DNA from: Linepithema humile
Lineage: Eukaryota; Arthropoda; Insecta; Hymenoptera; Formicidae
Direction: 5' to 3'
DNA length: 64,000 nt
Assembly: GCF_040581485.1 (NCBI RefSeq)
Contig: NC_090135.1
Span: 3,589,001-3,653,000 of the forward strand
In this document: piece by piece, positions 1 through 8,893 of the stretch
Layout of the letters: each line of letters begins with the position of its first letter
Position numbering within the stretch: position 1 is the stretch's first letter
Made by a program: the position numbers and the translations under genes
The notes under the pieces: model-generated
Database searches by the model: none
The model's input: only the letters and a program-made list of their open reading frames with translations
What the model was told of the DNA's origin: nothing

Positions 1-46
1 TTGATTAATGGATAATACATTTCTTGTAGTATTTTATATATATATA

Positions 47-934
47 CACACAAAGTGTATTAAAAGTTCCGGAACAGTAAAATATGTCGAAACAAACTTA
101 TTTTAGAGAAAAATGTTTGATACAAAAGTTGTAGGATTTAAAATGTACTATATACTGATATTATCAGTTTGATCTTGAATGGAGGCGCTTCGGAGATTGA
201 AAGGTCATCTTCACTTTTTGAAATGGAACTATCCTAATTTTGTTGTACAAATCGATTCCTTGCAATATTCGGCGAAAAATGTTATAGAAATAGTATAGCC
301 GAAAATTGAATAGTTTACGAGATATTTTATACTTTAATTTGACATCATTTTATAAAAACTATAAAGTATCTATATATATATATAATAATTTTTCAATTAT
401 CTTACCTTGACACTTTCATGCACAAAATAATGAGAGCAATCGACAGATGTAAAAAAAAACACATCGTTGTCTTTAAAAAAAAATATGTTGTCGAAATGAT
501 CAATCATATATTTTTCTTAAAAATAACTATGTTTTTTTTACATCTATCAATTCCTTTCATTATTTTGTGCATAAAAGTGTTGAAGTAAGATAATTAAAAA
601 ATAAATATTACGAGATATTTTACAGTTTATGTAAAATTATGTGAAATAAAAGTATAAAATATCTCGTAAAGTATTAAATTTTCGGCTATACTACTTCTAT
701 AACTTTTTACGCCGAATATTGCAAGAAATCGATTTGTATTACAAAATTAGGGTACTTCCATTGAAGAAAATGAACATCACCTTGAAATCTCCGAAGCGTC
801 TCCAATCAAGATTAAACTGATAAGATCAGTATATAGTACATTTTAAATCGTACAACTTTTGTATCAAACATTTTTCTTCACAATGATTTTTTTTTCGACA
901 TATTTTACCGTTCCGGAACTTTTGGCACACTCTG
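47..934. repeat. Palindromic Tc1/mariner-type MITE (foldback)
   Basis: The two halves are inverted copies: GTTCCGGAAC and AAATATGTCGA near 68-100 recur inverted near 893-918, and GGCGCTTCGGAGATT at 184-198 recurs inverted near 786-801. The ends are flanked by TA at 45-46 and 935-936, as expected for Tc1/mariner insertion. No coding capacity is seen, so it is probably mobilised in trans. Relatives lie at 24340-26440 and 26481-27322 and share the GGAGGCGCTTC block. Confidence 0.75.
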
Positions 935-949
935 TATATATATATATAC

Positions 950-1622
950 TGAATACATATGATTGAATATTATAATATGTATTATTGTTTCAGTTATTAT
1001 TTTATAAAATCTTTAATAAAGATAAATGTATATGAAATAGATGTGTGCATGCTTTAATAAATTAACAATTTTATTTTTTTATTTTTTATTTTTTATTCAT
1101 TACATAAGGAGAAAAAGGAAAGAATAGCTTTCTTCAATTTTATTTATTTATTTTTTATTTTTTATTCATTACATAAGGAGAAAAAGGAAAGAATAGCTTT
1201 CTTTTTTACTGTACAGTATTATATATATTGTTGCGCCCGTACTATTTCGCCGCTGATGCTGTGTGTGTTACAGCTGACGGACCGATCGATATTATCGATC
1301 GGTCCGTCAGCTGTAACACACACAGCATCAGCGGCGAAATAGTACGGGCGCAGCAATATATATGTACACCGTATACATATGTATACACCATATGTTTAAT
1401 TGAAATTAATAAACTTAAAAAAGAAAGCTATTCTTTTCTGTTTTTTCTTATGTAACGAATACAAAATAAAAAAATAAGTAATTTAATAGTTAATTTATTA
1501 ATTATAACATACACACACCTATTTCATATACATTTATCTTTATTTAGGATTTTATAAAATAATGACTGAAACAATTAATACATATTGTAATATTCAATAT
1601 GTGTATTCAATATTGTATATAT
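950..1622. repeat. Second palindromic element with a GC-rich central palindrome
   Basis: Outer arms (about 950-1045 and 1515-1622) are inverted copies built on ATAAATGTATATGAAATAG. Between them, 1221-1363 is an almost perfect palindrome: arms of about 70 bases with one mismatch and a 3-base spacer at 1291-1293. That core is far more GC-rich than the DNA around it. The left arm also carries a direct duplication of about 54 bp (about 1081-1134 and 1150-1204) that the right arm lacks. No protein is encoded; the short open frame across the core is a product of the palindrome. Confidence 0.75.
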
Positions 1623-2292
1623 AAAACATTAAAACAAATGTATTAAATAATCTTAATCGTTATTGTATAATGTACAAAATAAAGATAATAAAATGTTTCA
1701 TATATGTATATTAAATATACAATAATTAACTAATTGAGTATTAATTACATACGGATACAAATAAGGAAAGCATATGACATTTATTACATGTAATATAGTC
1801 TATAATATTATATGTATGTCAAGTATATTTTCATTTTTACTTTACTACTTTTTATCACAATTTATTAGACATCTGGTATCATGCCGATTTCGTTTGGTAT
1901 ATTAAATTGCAGTTTTGTGACGGAATTTCGATCGAAAAAAGTACGAATATCTGTTAACAATTTACACCATAACACAGATCAATGTAGTAAACGAAAGAAA
2001 ACGTTATAACAAATTGCCAGCTCACGTTACATCGTCTCTGGCTTTATTTGTATTTTTTTATTATTATTATTAATTAAAATAATATAGAATGGGTCCCATC
2101 CGCCGCCCATTCTTGTGAGACGCAACCATTATTCTTATTCTTCGTCTCTCCGATTTTGCACACCAACTGTGTGAATAATAAAGCATTTTTTAAGTGTGGA
2201 AAAGCACAGATCGAATATTATCGATATTACATTAAAAAATGCTACTTTTTAAACTATATTGCTTTTTTTGAATGCCATGTTGCGGAAATCAC
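1623..2292. other. AT-rich sequence without a recognised gene
   Basis: No ORF with recognisable content, RNA gene or clear repeat boundary was seen. A slightly more balanced stretch at 1865-2040 could be a decayed coding remnant, but no family could be named. Confidence 0.4.
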
Positions 2293-5200
2293 TTATTGTG
2301 AAGGAAAAAGCGACAGCTTGTTCTTTTCTATTATATTCATTAAATGACGTCTCATGCGCTGAACGTCATTAGAATATTTTTCTTCACAAGGATTTTTTCC
2401 TAAAACTACAGCTGTTGCGAAAGCAGCTGCATAAATTCCGCAACTTGTGCTGTCCGGTTGTGATTGAACTTTTTGAAATGTTATATCACTCACGTTTATC
2501 GTTGGATAACGTTTGCGAATATAATCTTTCTCTTTTTCTGCCAATTTGTCGTATGTACAGTTAGGTAAACTGTCATACACGTGCAGTTTGGAGCCATCAA
2601 AAAAAATGCATCGCCAGTGATCAGTACAGTTGCCTCCAATTATTTGTAAACTGTTATCGCTATCACTGGCTGTTATTAGTTCAGGAAATTGCAAATACTG
2701 AACGCTTTGCGTTTCGAAACAAGAAGTTTTTCTAACAATGCGTAAGAATGTGTCTAACGATTCATCGTTTAGTTGGTTCTGTACAGGCAAAACATTGTTT
2801 CTCACCAAAGAAAGAGGAACAATTGTATCATCTAGAACTTTTTTACGTTTTGCTATTTCATCTTTAGTCAGATTTTTTCTCTTTGTATAACTGACAAAGA
2901 TACAATCGCTATCTTGCTCTGCATTCAGATCAGCAGTAACATTTGTCGCGTCTGTTAGCAAAATGTTCCGTTGTAATTCTTTCTTAGCTTGTACAATATT
3001 TGTCTCTTGTACTTTGTTATTTTCTTGCACACTTAATTTGTGACTAACTTTCTTTTTAGATGCTTTCTCTTGAGCATCCACAATATATTGTGGATTTCTA
3101 ATAGGCATATGTCTGTTATGCCGACTGTCTAAGATTTCTGGCAATATACACTCGTAATAGAAGCGTGTTAAGATAGGTACCATTTCTTTTTCCCAAAAGA
3201 CATTGTCTCTATCAACACGCACGGTTTTTATACTTTTTGGGGTCCATATTACGAAAATACAATAACTGCGTTGCGTTATATTCAACTGACCCTGAACTTG
3301 ATAAAAGAATCGGTGAATCCGATTCATTTTATCTGTATTTTTTTTGTCATATATGCCTCTTAATTGAGGCAATTTTTGTATTGCTTCATCAGCTGTTAAA
3401 TTCTCCGCTGATAGAGGACATTTTATTTCCACCAGACCATCTTCATCAATAAGTCCATCGGGAGAAGCACCCAAGCATAGATTTTCATTATCTATGAACA
3501 ATCCGCATGGCTCAATTTTTTTATTCAATTTTGCAGCCAACTCTATTCTAGCGACTTCCTCGCTATCACGACCATATTTCATGGCTGCAGTGTCAAGATG
3601 TGGAGGAAATAAAATGCTTTTTACTGTCGCTGCACAAGACGTTGTTGGTCTCATGCGACATACGGTTCCAAAATTGGATGCCGTTAGCATTTCACGTCTC
3701 AATGAATGCCATAGTTCACATTCACTTTGGCCTCTTGTTTCTCGTTCAATTTTTTTCCTGTTTTCAGCGTTTTCCACCAACTTTTCTATGTGATTTTCTT
3801 CAAGTTGTTGGTATACGTCAGACGGAAGATCTGGCTTTTCTGATTGTGGGCCATAATGACAATCTGTCCCTGGCTCTCGTTTGAATTTTTTTTCTCTGCC
3901 GTGCACTTCTCGAGATTTTTTGGTTCTCGATACTTTTATTTGTCGCCGTATTTCTAAATTTTCAACAACCCGAGGAACATCCTTACTCATGCTTTGATAC
4001 ACTTGCGTGAGCACTTGTTGAGTATTATGTTGCACAACTGCTCCCGCAATTCTAGCATTGTAAGAACCTCGTAGGCCGAAATTTATGCGCTTTCCACCTA
4101 TTTCTTTGCAGATTATCAAATTGAACCATTCTGCAGGATTGTTTGTTACATTTAACAACAAACTATCTGAATAAGCGCTCAAGTGCATTACAGCATTCTG
4201 AATTTTCTGATATAAACCGTGGAATTTCAAATACGGTACATAATTTTGTATTTTCTCACGGTTTTCTTCACATATACGGCCGCGTTCTTCACATCTTCTA
4301 TGCTCACCAAAAATATGGCTAGGAATATTCAAAATATCTTTTTGCAATTCCGTAGCCTTTATATGATGAGGTACTTTTTCTTCGTTTCGTTGAGTGGCTG
4401 CCTCTACCACTTCTTTCCGTATTTTTAAAATGTTGTTTTTTACAACATTTCGTAGTTCTACAAAACCGCGTTTTCTCCGCTGTTTTGGCAGAACTGTCTG
4501 TGCAACAGCTTTCAACTTTTTGCAAAAATTGCGAAGCAAATGATTGGTACACTCTATTTTTTTAACAGTTACCATTTGTTCGCGATACGGTGCATTATTT
4601 TTTATGGACTGATATACACTGCTGTCGCCGTCAGCAATAACTGTTTTATATATCAGTCCATGCATTTCTAGGCTGTTTTGAAAACCTTCTACAATGGCAT
4701 CACTTTCCATTTTTGTTGAGCTAGCGTTGCGGTCAAAATTTTTATAGCATTTATGATTTTTTGCCTTCAGACCGTTCCGCTCCGCTATATCACACACCGT
4801 GCAAAATTTGTTGCGGATACCAATAAAGAGAACTTTTCTTGTGCGGTAACCAATTATAGCACCAACACCGGAAAGTGAATCGTAGGCGTTACCGTACGAT
4901 CTCTTCGTCCAACTACCATCCGCTACAACGGTGATATACGGAATGCCATTAATAGTTTCATTCCTCTCGAGGGCAAATTGTTTCTCGAGCTCGCCTGCCA
5001 TTTTCATACTTTCCATGGCTGTTTTTTGAAAATCATCGACTATATCTTCTTGATTTTTAATATAAGTCTTTTCAGACATACAAGGGATATTTATACCCGC
5101 ACAGAATTCTTCCAATTGGGCATAACCATTTCCAACTGTTATAGTTGTAGCTACAGTAGCTTTATTGAGATCCAGCTTCTTAGGCTCTATAGGTTCTGAC

Positions 5201-5334
5201 CATATGTTGGCTTCATAGTGGCACATTTGGCACTTGAAGAACAATTGAGTCAGTAACCCACAGCGACGAGAATCGACGTGTTTCCAATCTTTAAATTGGC
5301 ACTCGTGTGCCAATTCCTCGTGCATGATCATCAA
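2293..5334 (-). CDS. Mutator-like transposase + YqaJ nuclease + Ulp1-like protease fusion (main ORF)
   Basis: This 1013-residue reading frame holds three modules. Residues 1 to about 480 resemble the Mutator-like transposase domain, with acidic motifs VVADGSWTKRSYG and VIADGDSSVYQ and many paired cysteines. Residues about 540-740 match YqaJ-type PD-(D/E)XK nucleases: GRDSEEVARIE, LGASPDGLID, then LVEIKCP as the E-x-K strand, then QVQGQLNIT. Residues about 880-1013 resemble C48/Ulp1 cysteine proteases: DHWRCIFFD (His), VYDSL (Asp) and QSQPDSTSCG (Gln and Cys). By family knowledge this suggests DNA breakage, end processing and SUMO/ubiquitin-like protein cleavage in one polypeptide. The annotated Met is only the first in the frame; the true N terminus lies in the frame at 5291-5672, separated by a frameshift. 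Terminal repeats were not located, so the element limits are unknown. Confidence 0.75.
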   Translation of the reverse strand: MMIMHEELAHECQFKDWKHVDSRRCGLLTQLFFKCQMCHYEANIWSEPIEPKKLDLNKATVATTITVGNGYAQLEEFCAGINIPCMSEKTYIKNQEDIVDDFQKTAMESMKMAGELEKQFALERNETINGIPYITVVADGSWTKRSYGNAYDSLSGVGAIIGYRTRKVLFIGIRNKFCTVCDIAERNGLKAKNHKCYKNFDRNASSTKMESDAIVEGFQNSLEMHGLIYKTVIADGDSSVYQSIKNNAPYREQMVTVKKIECTNHLLRNFCKKLKAVAQTVLPKQRRKRGFVELRNVVKNNILKIRKEVVEAATQRNEEKVPHHIKATELQKDILNIPSHIFGEHRRCEERGRICEENREKIQNYVPYLKFHGLYQKIQNAVMHLSAYSDSLLLNVTNNPAEWFNLIICKEIGGKRINFGLRGSYNARIAGAVVQHNTQQVLTQVYQSMSKDVPRVVENLEIRRQIKVSRTKKSREVHGREKKFKREPGTDCHYGPQSEKPDLPSDVYQQLEENHIEKLVENAENRKKIERETRGQSECELWHSLRREMLTASNFGTVCRMRPTTSCAATVKSILFPPHLDTAAMKYGRDSEEVARIELAAKLNKKIEPCGLFIDNENLCLGASPDGLIDEDGLVEIKCPLSAENLTADEAIQKLPQLRGIYDKKNTDKMNRIHRFFYQVQGQLNITQRSYCIFVIWTPKSIKTVRVDRDNVFWEKEMVPILTRFYYECILPEILDSRHNRHMPIRNPQYIVDAQEKASKKKVSHKLSVQENNKVQETNIVQAKKELQRNILLTDATNVTADLNAEQDSDCIFVSYTKRKNLTKDEIAKRKKVLDDTIVPLSLVRNNVLPVQNQLNDESLDTFLRIVRKTSCFETQSVQYLQFPELITASDSDNSLQIIGGNCTDHWRCIFFDGSKLHVYDSLPNCTYDKLAEKEKDYIRKRYPTINVSDITFQKVQSQPDSTSCGIYAAAFATAVVLGKNPCEEKYSNDVQRMRRHLMNIIEKNKLSLFPSQ

Positions 5335-5672
5335 ACACTCTGTGGATCTCTTTCAACATAAAAGAAATGTCGACAATACTACGATTTTCGGGCATGCTTT
5401 CTTCAATACAATTTGTATCCAGAAGGCCCTTCTCGATAACAAGTTCATTGTTATCTTCATAATGTTTAATATCTACATTACACTTATCTTCTACCAGACA
5501 TTGCATTACTTTTGTACTGACATTCGAATCTGTAACATCGTGCAATTGTGAACACGACGATTCGTCGTCAATACTGTTAGTAAGCATGCCATTTTCTTTA
5601 CCTCTCAAATTTTGCAATTCTTCAACTGCCTCCAAGTGTACTTTTTGCACTTCTTTGCTCTGCAGCTGACGT
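5291..5672 (-). pseudogene. N-terminal exon of the transposase fusion, out of frame with its body
   Basis: This frame is open for about 125 residues and ends in FDDHARG followed by a short frame-shifted tail and a stop. The main ORF picks up the expected continuation (ECQFKDWKH) in another frame, so an indel lies within about 5300-5320. A TTTTTACAG splice acceptor on the minus strand ends at 5673, suggesting that at least one more upstream exon existed; it was not found in the AT-rich DNA beyond. The break means the gene is probably inactive here, unless it is an assembly error. Confidence 0.6.
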
Positions 5673-5962
5673 CTGTAAAAATTAATAAATCATTAATATA
5701 TTTTTATTACATTTATTATACATATTTATGTTACTAAAAAATTGAATATATTAAAATATTATATATAAAAAATATGCAACAATATAAAAATGGAAAAAAG
5801 TTGCATCTACAAAGTTTTAGCAATCTTTTCTTTATTTTTATTTTACTTTTATTATCTATATATCTAATCGGATAGGCAATCGTATCTTTCAATTTTATTT
5901 CAAGTATTATAATAGCCTCCGATTTTGATATTAAAAGTTACCAGTCCACGAGAAAGCCGTCT
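5673..5962. other. AT-rich flank plus one minisatellite unit
   Basis: Mostly A/T sequence without a gene. Positions 5941-5968 contain one unit of the CCAGTCCACGAGAAA...CTCTGGCT repeat. Three more units lie on the far side of the Polinton at 24055-24176, so the Polinton inserted into this small tandem repeat. Confidence 0.6.
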
Positions 5963-5968
5963 CTGGCT
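5963..5968. repeat. Target site duplication, left copy (CTGGCT)
   Basis: Six bases directly outside the left Polinton terminus, identical to 24034-24039 outside the right terminus. The same six bases also end each unit of the flanking minisatellite, so the target was one repeat unit. Confidence 0.9.
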
Positions 5969-6173
5969 AGTAGTATGTTGGCAGGTATGGGCCGTCACAA
6001 CAAACCCCCACCACCTACCCCGTCTAGGCCCCCCGCGGTGGGTCTGGCGCCAAAACATTCCCCCACTCCTCTCTGACGGGATGGGAAAAAAAGATGGCGG
6101 CTACGGGTAAACAAGATGGCGGATGTTGACAAGATGGCGGAAATTTTTATTTTTCCGAATTGAGAAAATCCAA

Positions 6174-6232
6174 ACGGGGTTCGAACCTGGATCGCTGGAT
6201 TTCTAGTCCTGGTCCTAGTCTGCTGGGCTACC
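6174..6232 (-). other. tRNA-derived segment, second left TIR copy
   Basis: A diverged duplicate of the segment at 6326-6383, with GGTTCGAAC B box and CTAGAAATCCAGCGATCC retained. It belongs to the block duplicated only in the left terminal repeat. Confidence 0.45.
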
Positions 6233-6325
6233 TATAGATCTAATGAAATAAGTCGTAGGGTCGTATTTATGGCAGGCGCGGGATGACGTAAACTTTTTAT
6301 TTTTTTCCGAATTGAGAAAATCCAA

Positions 6326-6383
6326 ACCGGGTTCGAACCTGGATCGCTGGGTTTCTAGTCCTGGTCCTAGTCCGCATGGCTAC
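6326..6383 (-). other. tRNA-derived (tRNA-Ser-like) segment, left TIR copy
   Basis: On the minus strand, an A-box-like TAGCCATGCGGACTAGG is followed by GGACTAGAAACCC and the B-box-like GGTTCGAACCC. The order and spacing match a tRNA without the long variable arm. ACTAGAA equals the anticodon loop of tRNA-Ser(AGA). The anticodon and acceptor stems do not pair well, so this is a tRNA-derived relic or promoter rather than a functional tRNA. Confidence 0.5.
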
Positions 6384-7339
6384 CTATAGATCAAATGAAA
6401 TAAGTCGTAGGGTCGTATTTATAGCTATGGGGCCTGGCAGGTATGGGACCTGGCAGGTATGGGGTACCAAAACAAACGACGTCACACAGTCGCCTCTAGT
6501 CCGTGAAGGGAAGGGACGTATTTATGGTGGAGCCGCGTCTACATAAGGTACCCCGGACTCTCAGGCAGGTATGGGGCATCAAAACAAACGACGTCACACA
6601 GTCGCCTCTAGTCCGTGAAGGGAAGGGACGTATTTATGGTGGAGCCGCGTCTACATGAGGTACCCCGGACTCTCTGGCAGGTATGGGACGTCAAAACAAA
6701 CGACGTCACACAGTCGCCTCGTGAAGGAGCGTATTTATGGTGGGGCCGCGTCTATATGAGGTACCCCGGACTCTCTGGCAGGTATGGGAAATGTAAACAA
6801 ACATCGCCAAGGTGTCGAGCGGGGGATGATAGAACTACGACCTGCGAGCGGGCAAGTATGGGAGAACAAAAGAACGACGGAGTCAAACGGTGGATTCTGC
6901 TAGACCGATATTCGACGAGATGACGACTAAGGGGGTGCAAACGGTATAGAGCGTGCGCCGGTATAGCGAACAAAAGAACGCAGCGACGAATGATCGGACG
7001 ACTTTTAGTCTGATATTCGGCATGCTGGTTAAGGTGGCAGCGATATCTCGTGAACGGAATGAGCCACCCCGCGGATTGAGCGCGCTGTAAGGATTGTCGA
7101 GTGCAGGAACATGCGAAAAGAGGAAGGAAACAAACACGAGAAATGGAATACAAAATCGTTTATTTGGAATTTTTCTTAAGAATACATAATTGAACTGACA
7201 AAATAAAGTTTATACATTTTATGATTTTCAATAGAATCAAATTTAATTATAAATGATAAAAGTATACATTAATGTATGAATTACAAATATTATTTCAAAG
7301 CATGCATCGAGAAATGTTAAATATATAAAATAAAATGTT

Positions 7340-7861
7340 TTATTTGAAATTTTTAAAAATACATTGTTGAATATTACAACAAGTACTTGTACGTACTTTC
7401 GTTTGCTCATTTTTTTTACAATGAAAAATTTTGCGATATAAGCATACTATCAGTCTGTCGTTTTGGTTATAATCATCGGTGAAAAGACGAAGAAATTGCT
7501 CAAGGTTGTAACCAAGAGACAAATAGTAAAGAAACACGCAACAATATTGGCCGCATGTTTGCGAAAAAAATCCTTGTAGCTGCACGGTGTTCCATCGATA
7601 CATGGTGGAATTTCGTCGAAGTCGCAGATGAAATCGTTGATCCGAGTGTGGCGGGATTCCGTAACTATCGAAATATGTGCCGGTACCGTGCTCGTCGATG
7701 TAGAAGGCGACCCAGTGTCTTCCGGGGCGATCATGCTCGTCTGTATTAGCGACAATGGCTGTCGACCTCGTCCACACCCTCGGTAGTCTGTCGGCAGGAT
7801 AGACTCCCACATATCTGACATTGAGACGACGCAACGCGTGTAAGATTTCCAACGAATTCAT
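7340..7861 (-). CDS. Adenain-like cysteine protease (Polinton PRO)
   Basis: A 173-residue protein of the adenovirus-type maturation protease family. Visible catalytic landmarks are His49 in GRHWVAFYID, Asp65 in YFDSYG, and Gln96 and Cys103 in LQGFFSQTCGQYCC. The Gln-Cys spacing of seven and the CGxYCC signature fit the family. In Polintons it is thought to process virion proteins. The tail after about residue 145 is Lys- and Cys-rich and may be unconserved. It overlaps the end of the next gene by about 115 bp in another frame. No disabling change was seen. Confidence 0.9.
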   Translation of the reverse strand: MNSLEILHALRRLNVRYVGVYPADRLPRVWTRSTAIVANTDEHDRPGRHWVAFYIDEHGTGTYFDSYGIPPHSDQRFHLRLRRNSTMYRWNTVQLQGFFSQTCGQYCCVFLYYLSLGYNLEQFLRLFTDDYNQNDRLIVCLYRKIFHCKKNEQTKVRTSTCCNIQQCIFKNFK

Positions 7862-8819
7862 TTGTCGCGTAACAAGACGGTGCTCGTGCGCGAGGAATTA
7901 TTTGTATAGTAGAGTCGCAGGGGTTTATCTCCTTACGCGTAGAGTAGACGTTCTCGAATGATTGTGCGGAGATGGTTTGTTGAGCGTTGCTATTGGTAGG
8001 ATATTCTTCTTTCTTTACACACGATATATCTTTTGCAATGTAATTACGTGATTGATTCTTGTCTTCTTCTTCTTCTTCTTCTTCTTTTTCCGTACGCCAC
8101 GCCTCGATATTGCGAATTATATCGAGATTTTTATTCTTTTTCATAAAAACGCCGCTGTCAGCTTTTTCGCTTATGCTCCAATTTTCACGAGAAAGATCAT
8201 CGCAGCTCGAAACAATGCTACACTCACTGCTGGTGTTTTGAGCGCCTATCCAACGTTTCAATTTGCCGGCGTTGCGTAACGCGCAAAGAAATTTGTCTGT
8301 AGAGCAAAATCGAAAACCGTGGTGAGAGCACCGATGTCCGCTCTCTTTGTCTTCCGGCAAATTTTTAAACGCCGGAGAAATTCCTTCTAAATTATATACG
8401 TTTCTGGAAAGTAGACGCCTCAGATAGCGGGTCTTTTCTTGCCCCCTGCTATAGATGTAGCGCACTCGACGTGTTATTTCTCGCAGTTGTATTACGAAAC
8501 ATTTAAGATCGGTTTCGCCATCGAACCACTCGATTCCGTGATAATTTCGCGAAAGCCAGTTGTTTTCTCGTCTCGATTTTTCAGGTAAATCGTCAAAGGG
8601 ATAGGGAGGCGTCATAATCCAGTGTCCGATGATTGCGGAGTTAAGCGCGACAACAGCCACTTCTTTCGGAATAAACTTCTCGTCGGCATCGCGGAAACCC
8701 TGTATATCGATGACTATATCCATGGTTATGTCCAAGTACTCGCTCTTTCTTTTCAAACGAAGCGACGCCGTTCGCGTCTCGAACAAAACTGAATCTCTTT
8801 CCGTTGCTTTACACGTCAT
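7746..8819 (-). CDS. Conserved Polinton protein of unknown function, possible RNase H-fold relic
   Basis: 357 residues. Residues about 33-190 are structured: VIDIQGF, KEVAVVAL, NYHGIEWFDG, IYSRGQEKTRYLRRLL, a Cys/His patch CSHHGFRFCSTDKFLCALRNA. The C-terminal half is low complexity with an acidic run near residue 250 and a late CQICGSLSC. The strand-like VIDIQGF near the N terminus and the later H...CALRNA resemble the layout of DEDD 3'-5' exonucleases, but a Glu expected two residues after the first Asp is Gln, so activity would be doubtful. That comparison is my inference. The gene sits between the protease and major capsid genes on the same strand. Confidence 0.55.
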   Translation of the reverse strand: MTCKATERDSVLFETRTASLRLKRKSEYLDITMDIVIDIQGFRDADEKFIPKEVAVVALNSAIIGHWIMTPPYPFDDLPEKSRRENNWLSRNYHGIEWFDGETDLKCFVIQLREITRRVRYIYSRGQEKTRYLRRLLSRNVYNLEGISPAFKNLPEDKESGHRCSHHGFRFCSTDKFLCALRNAGKLKRWIGAQNTSSECSIVSSCDDLSRENWSISEKADSGVFMKKNKNLDIIRNIEAWRTEKEEEEEEEDKNQSRNYIAKDISCVKKEEYPTNSNAQQTISAQSFENVYSTRKEINPCDSTIQIIPRARAPSCYATNEFVGNLTRVASSQCQICGSLSCRQTTEGVDEVDSHCR

Positions 8820-8893
8820 TTAAGAAAACAGACGTTAGGGAAAAATGTACGTAGTAGTAGTAGTAGAGGTGGGGGGTTTGACGTTATAAAAAC

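Larger units (their letters stand above)
5969..7286. repeat. Polinton left terminal inverted repeat
   Basis: Inverted copy of 22784-24033. It is about 70 bp longer, mainly because of a duplicated block at about 6137-6290 and 6292-6420 that exists once in the right repeat. It contains at least five internal copies of the terminal motif GGCAGGTATGGG, three ATGGCGG motifs at about 6091-6150, two tRNA-derived segments, and a tandem array of about 110-bp units at about 6450-6790 built on ACGACGTCACACAGTCGCCT and GGTACCCCGGACTCT. No gene is called inside it. Confidence 0.9.

Noticed and set aside
6752..7153. 133-residue minus-strand ORF, with a twin at 22918-23319
   Set aside because: It is inside the Polinton terminal repeat, so its conservation between the two places is explained by the repeat; no motif is visible.
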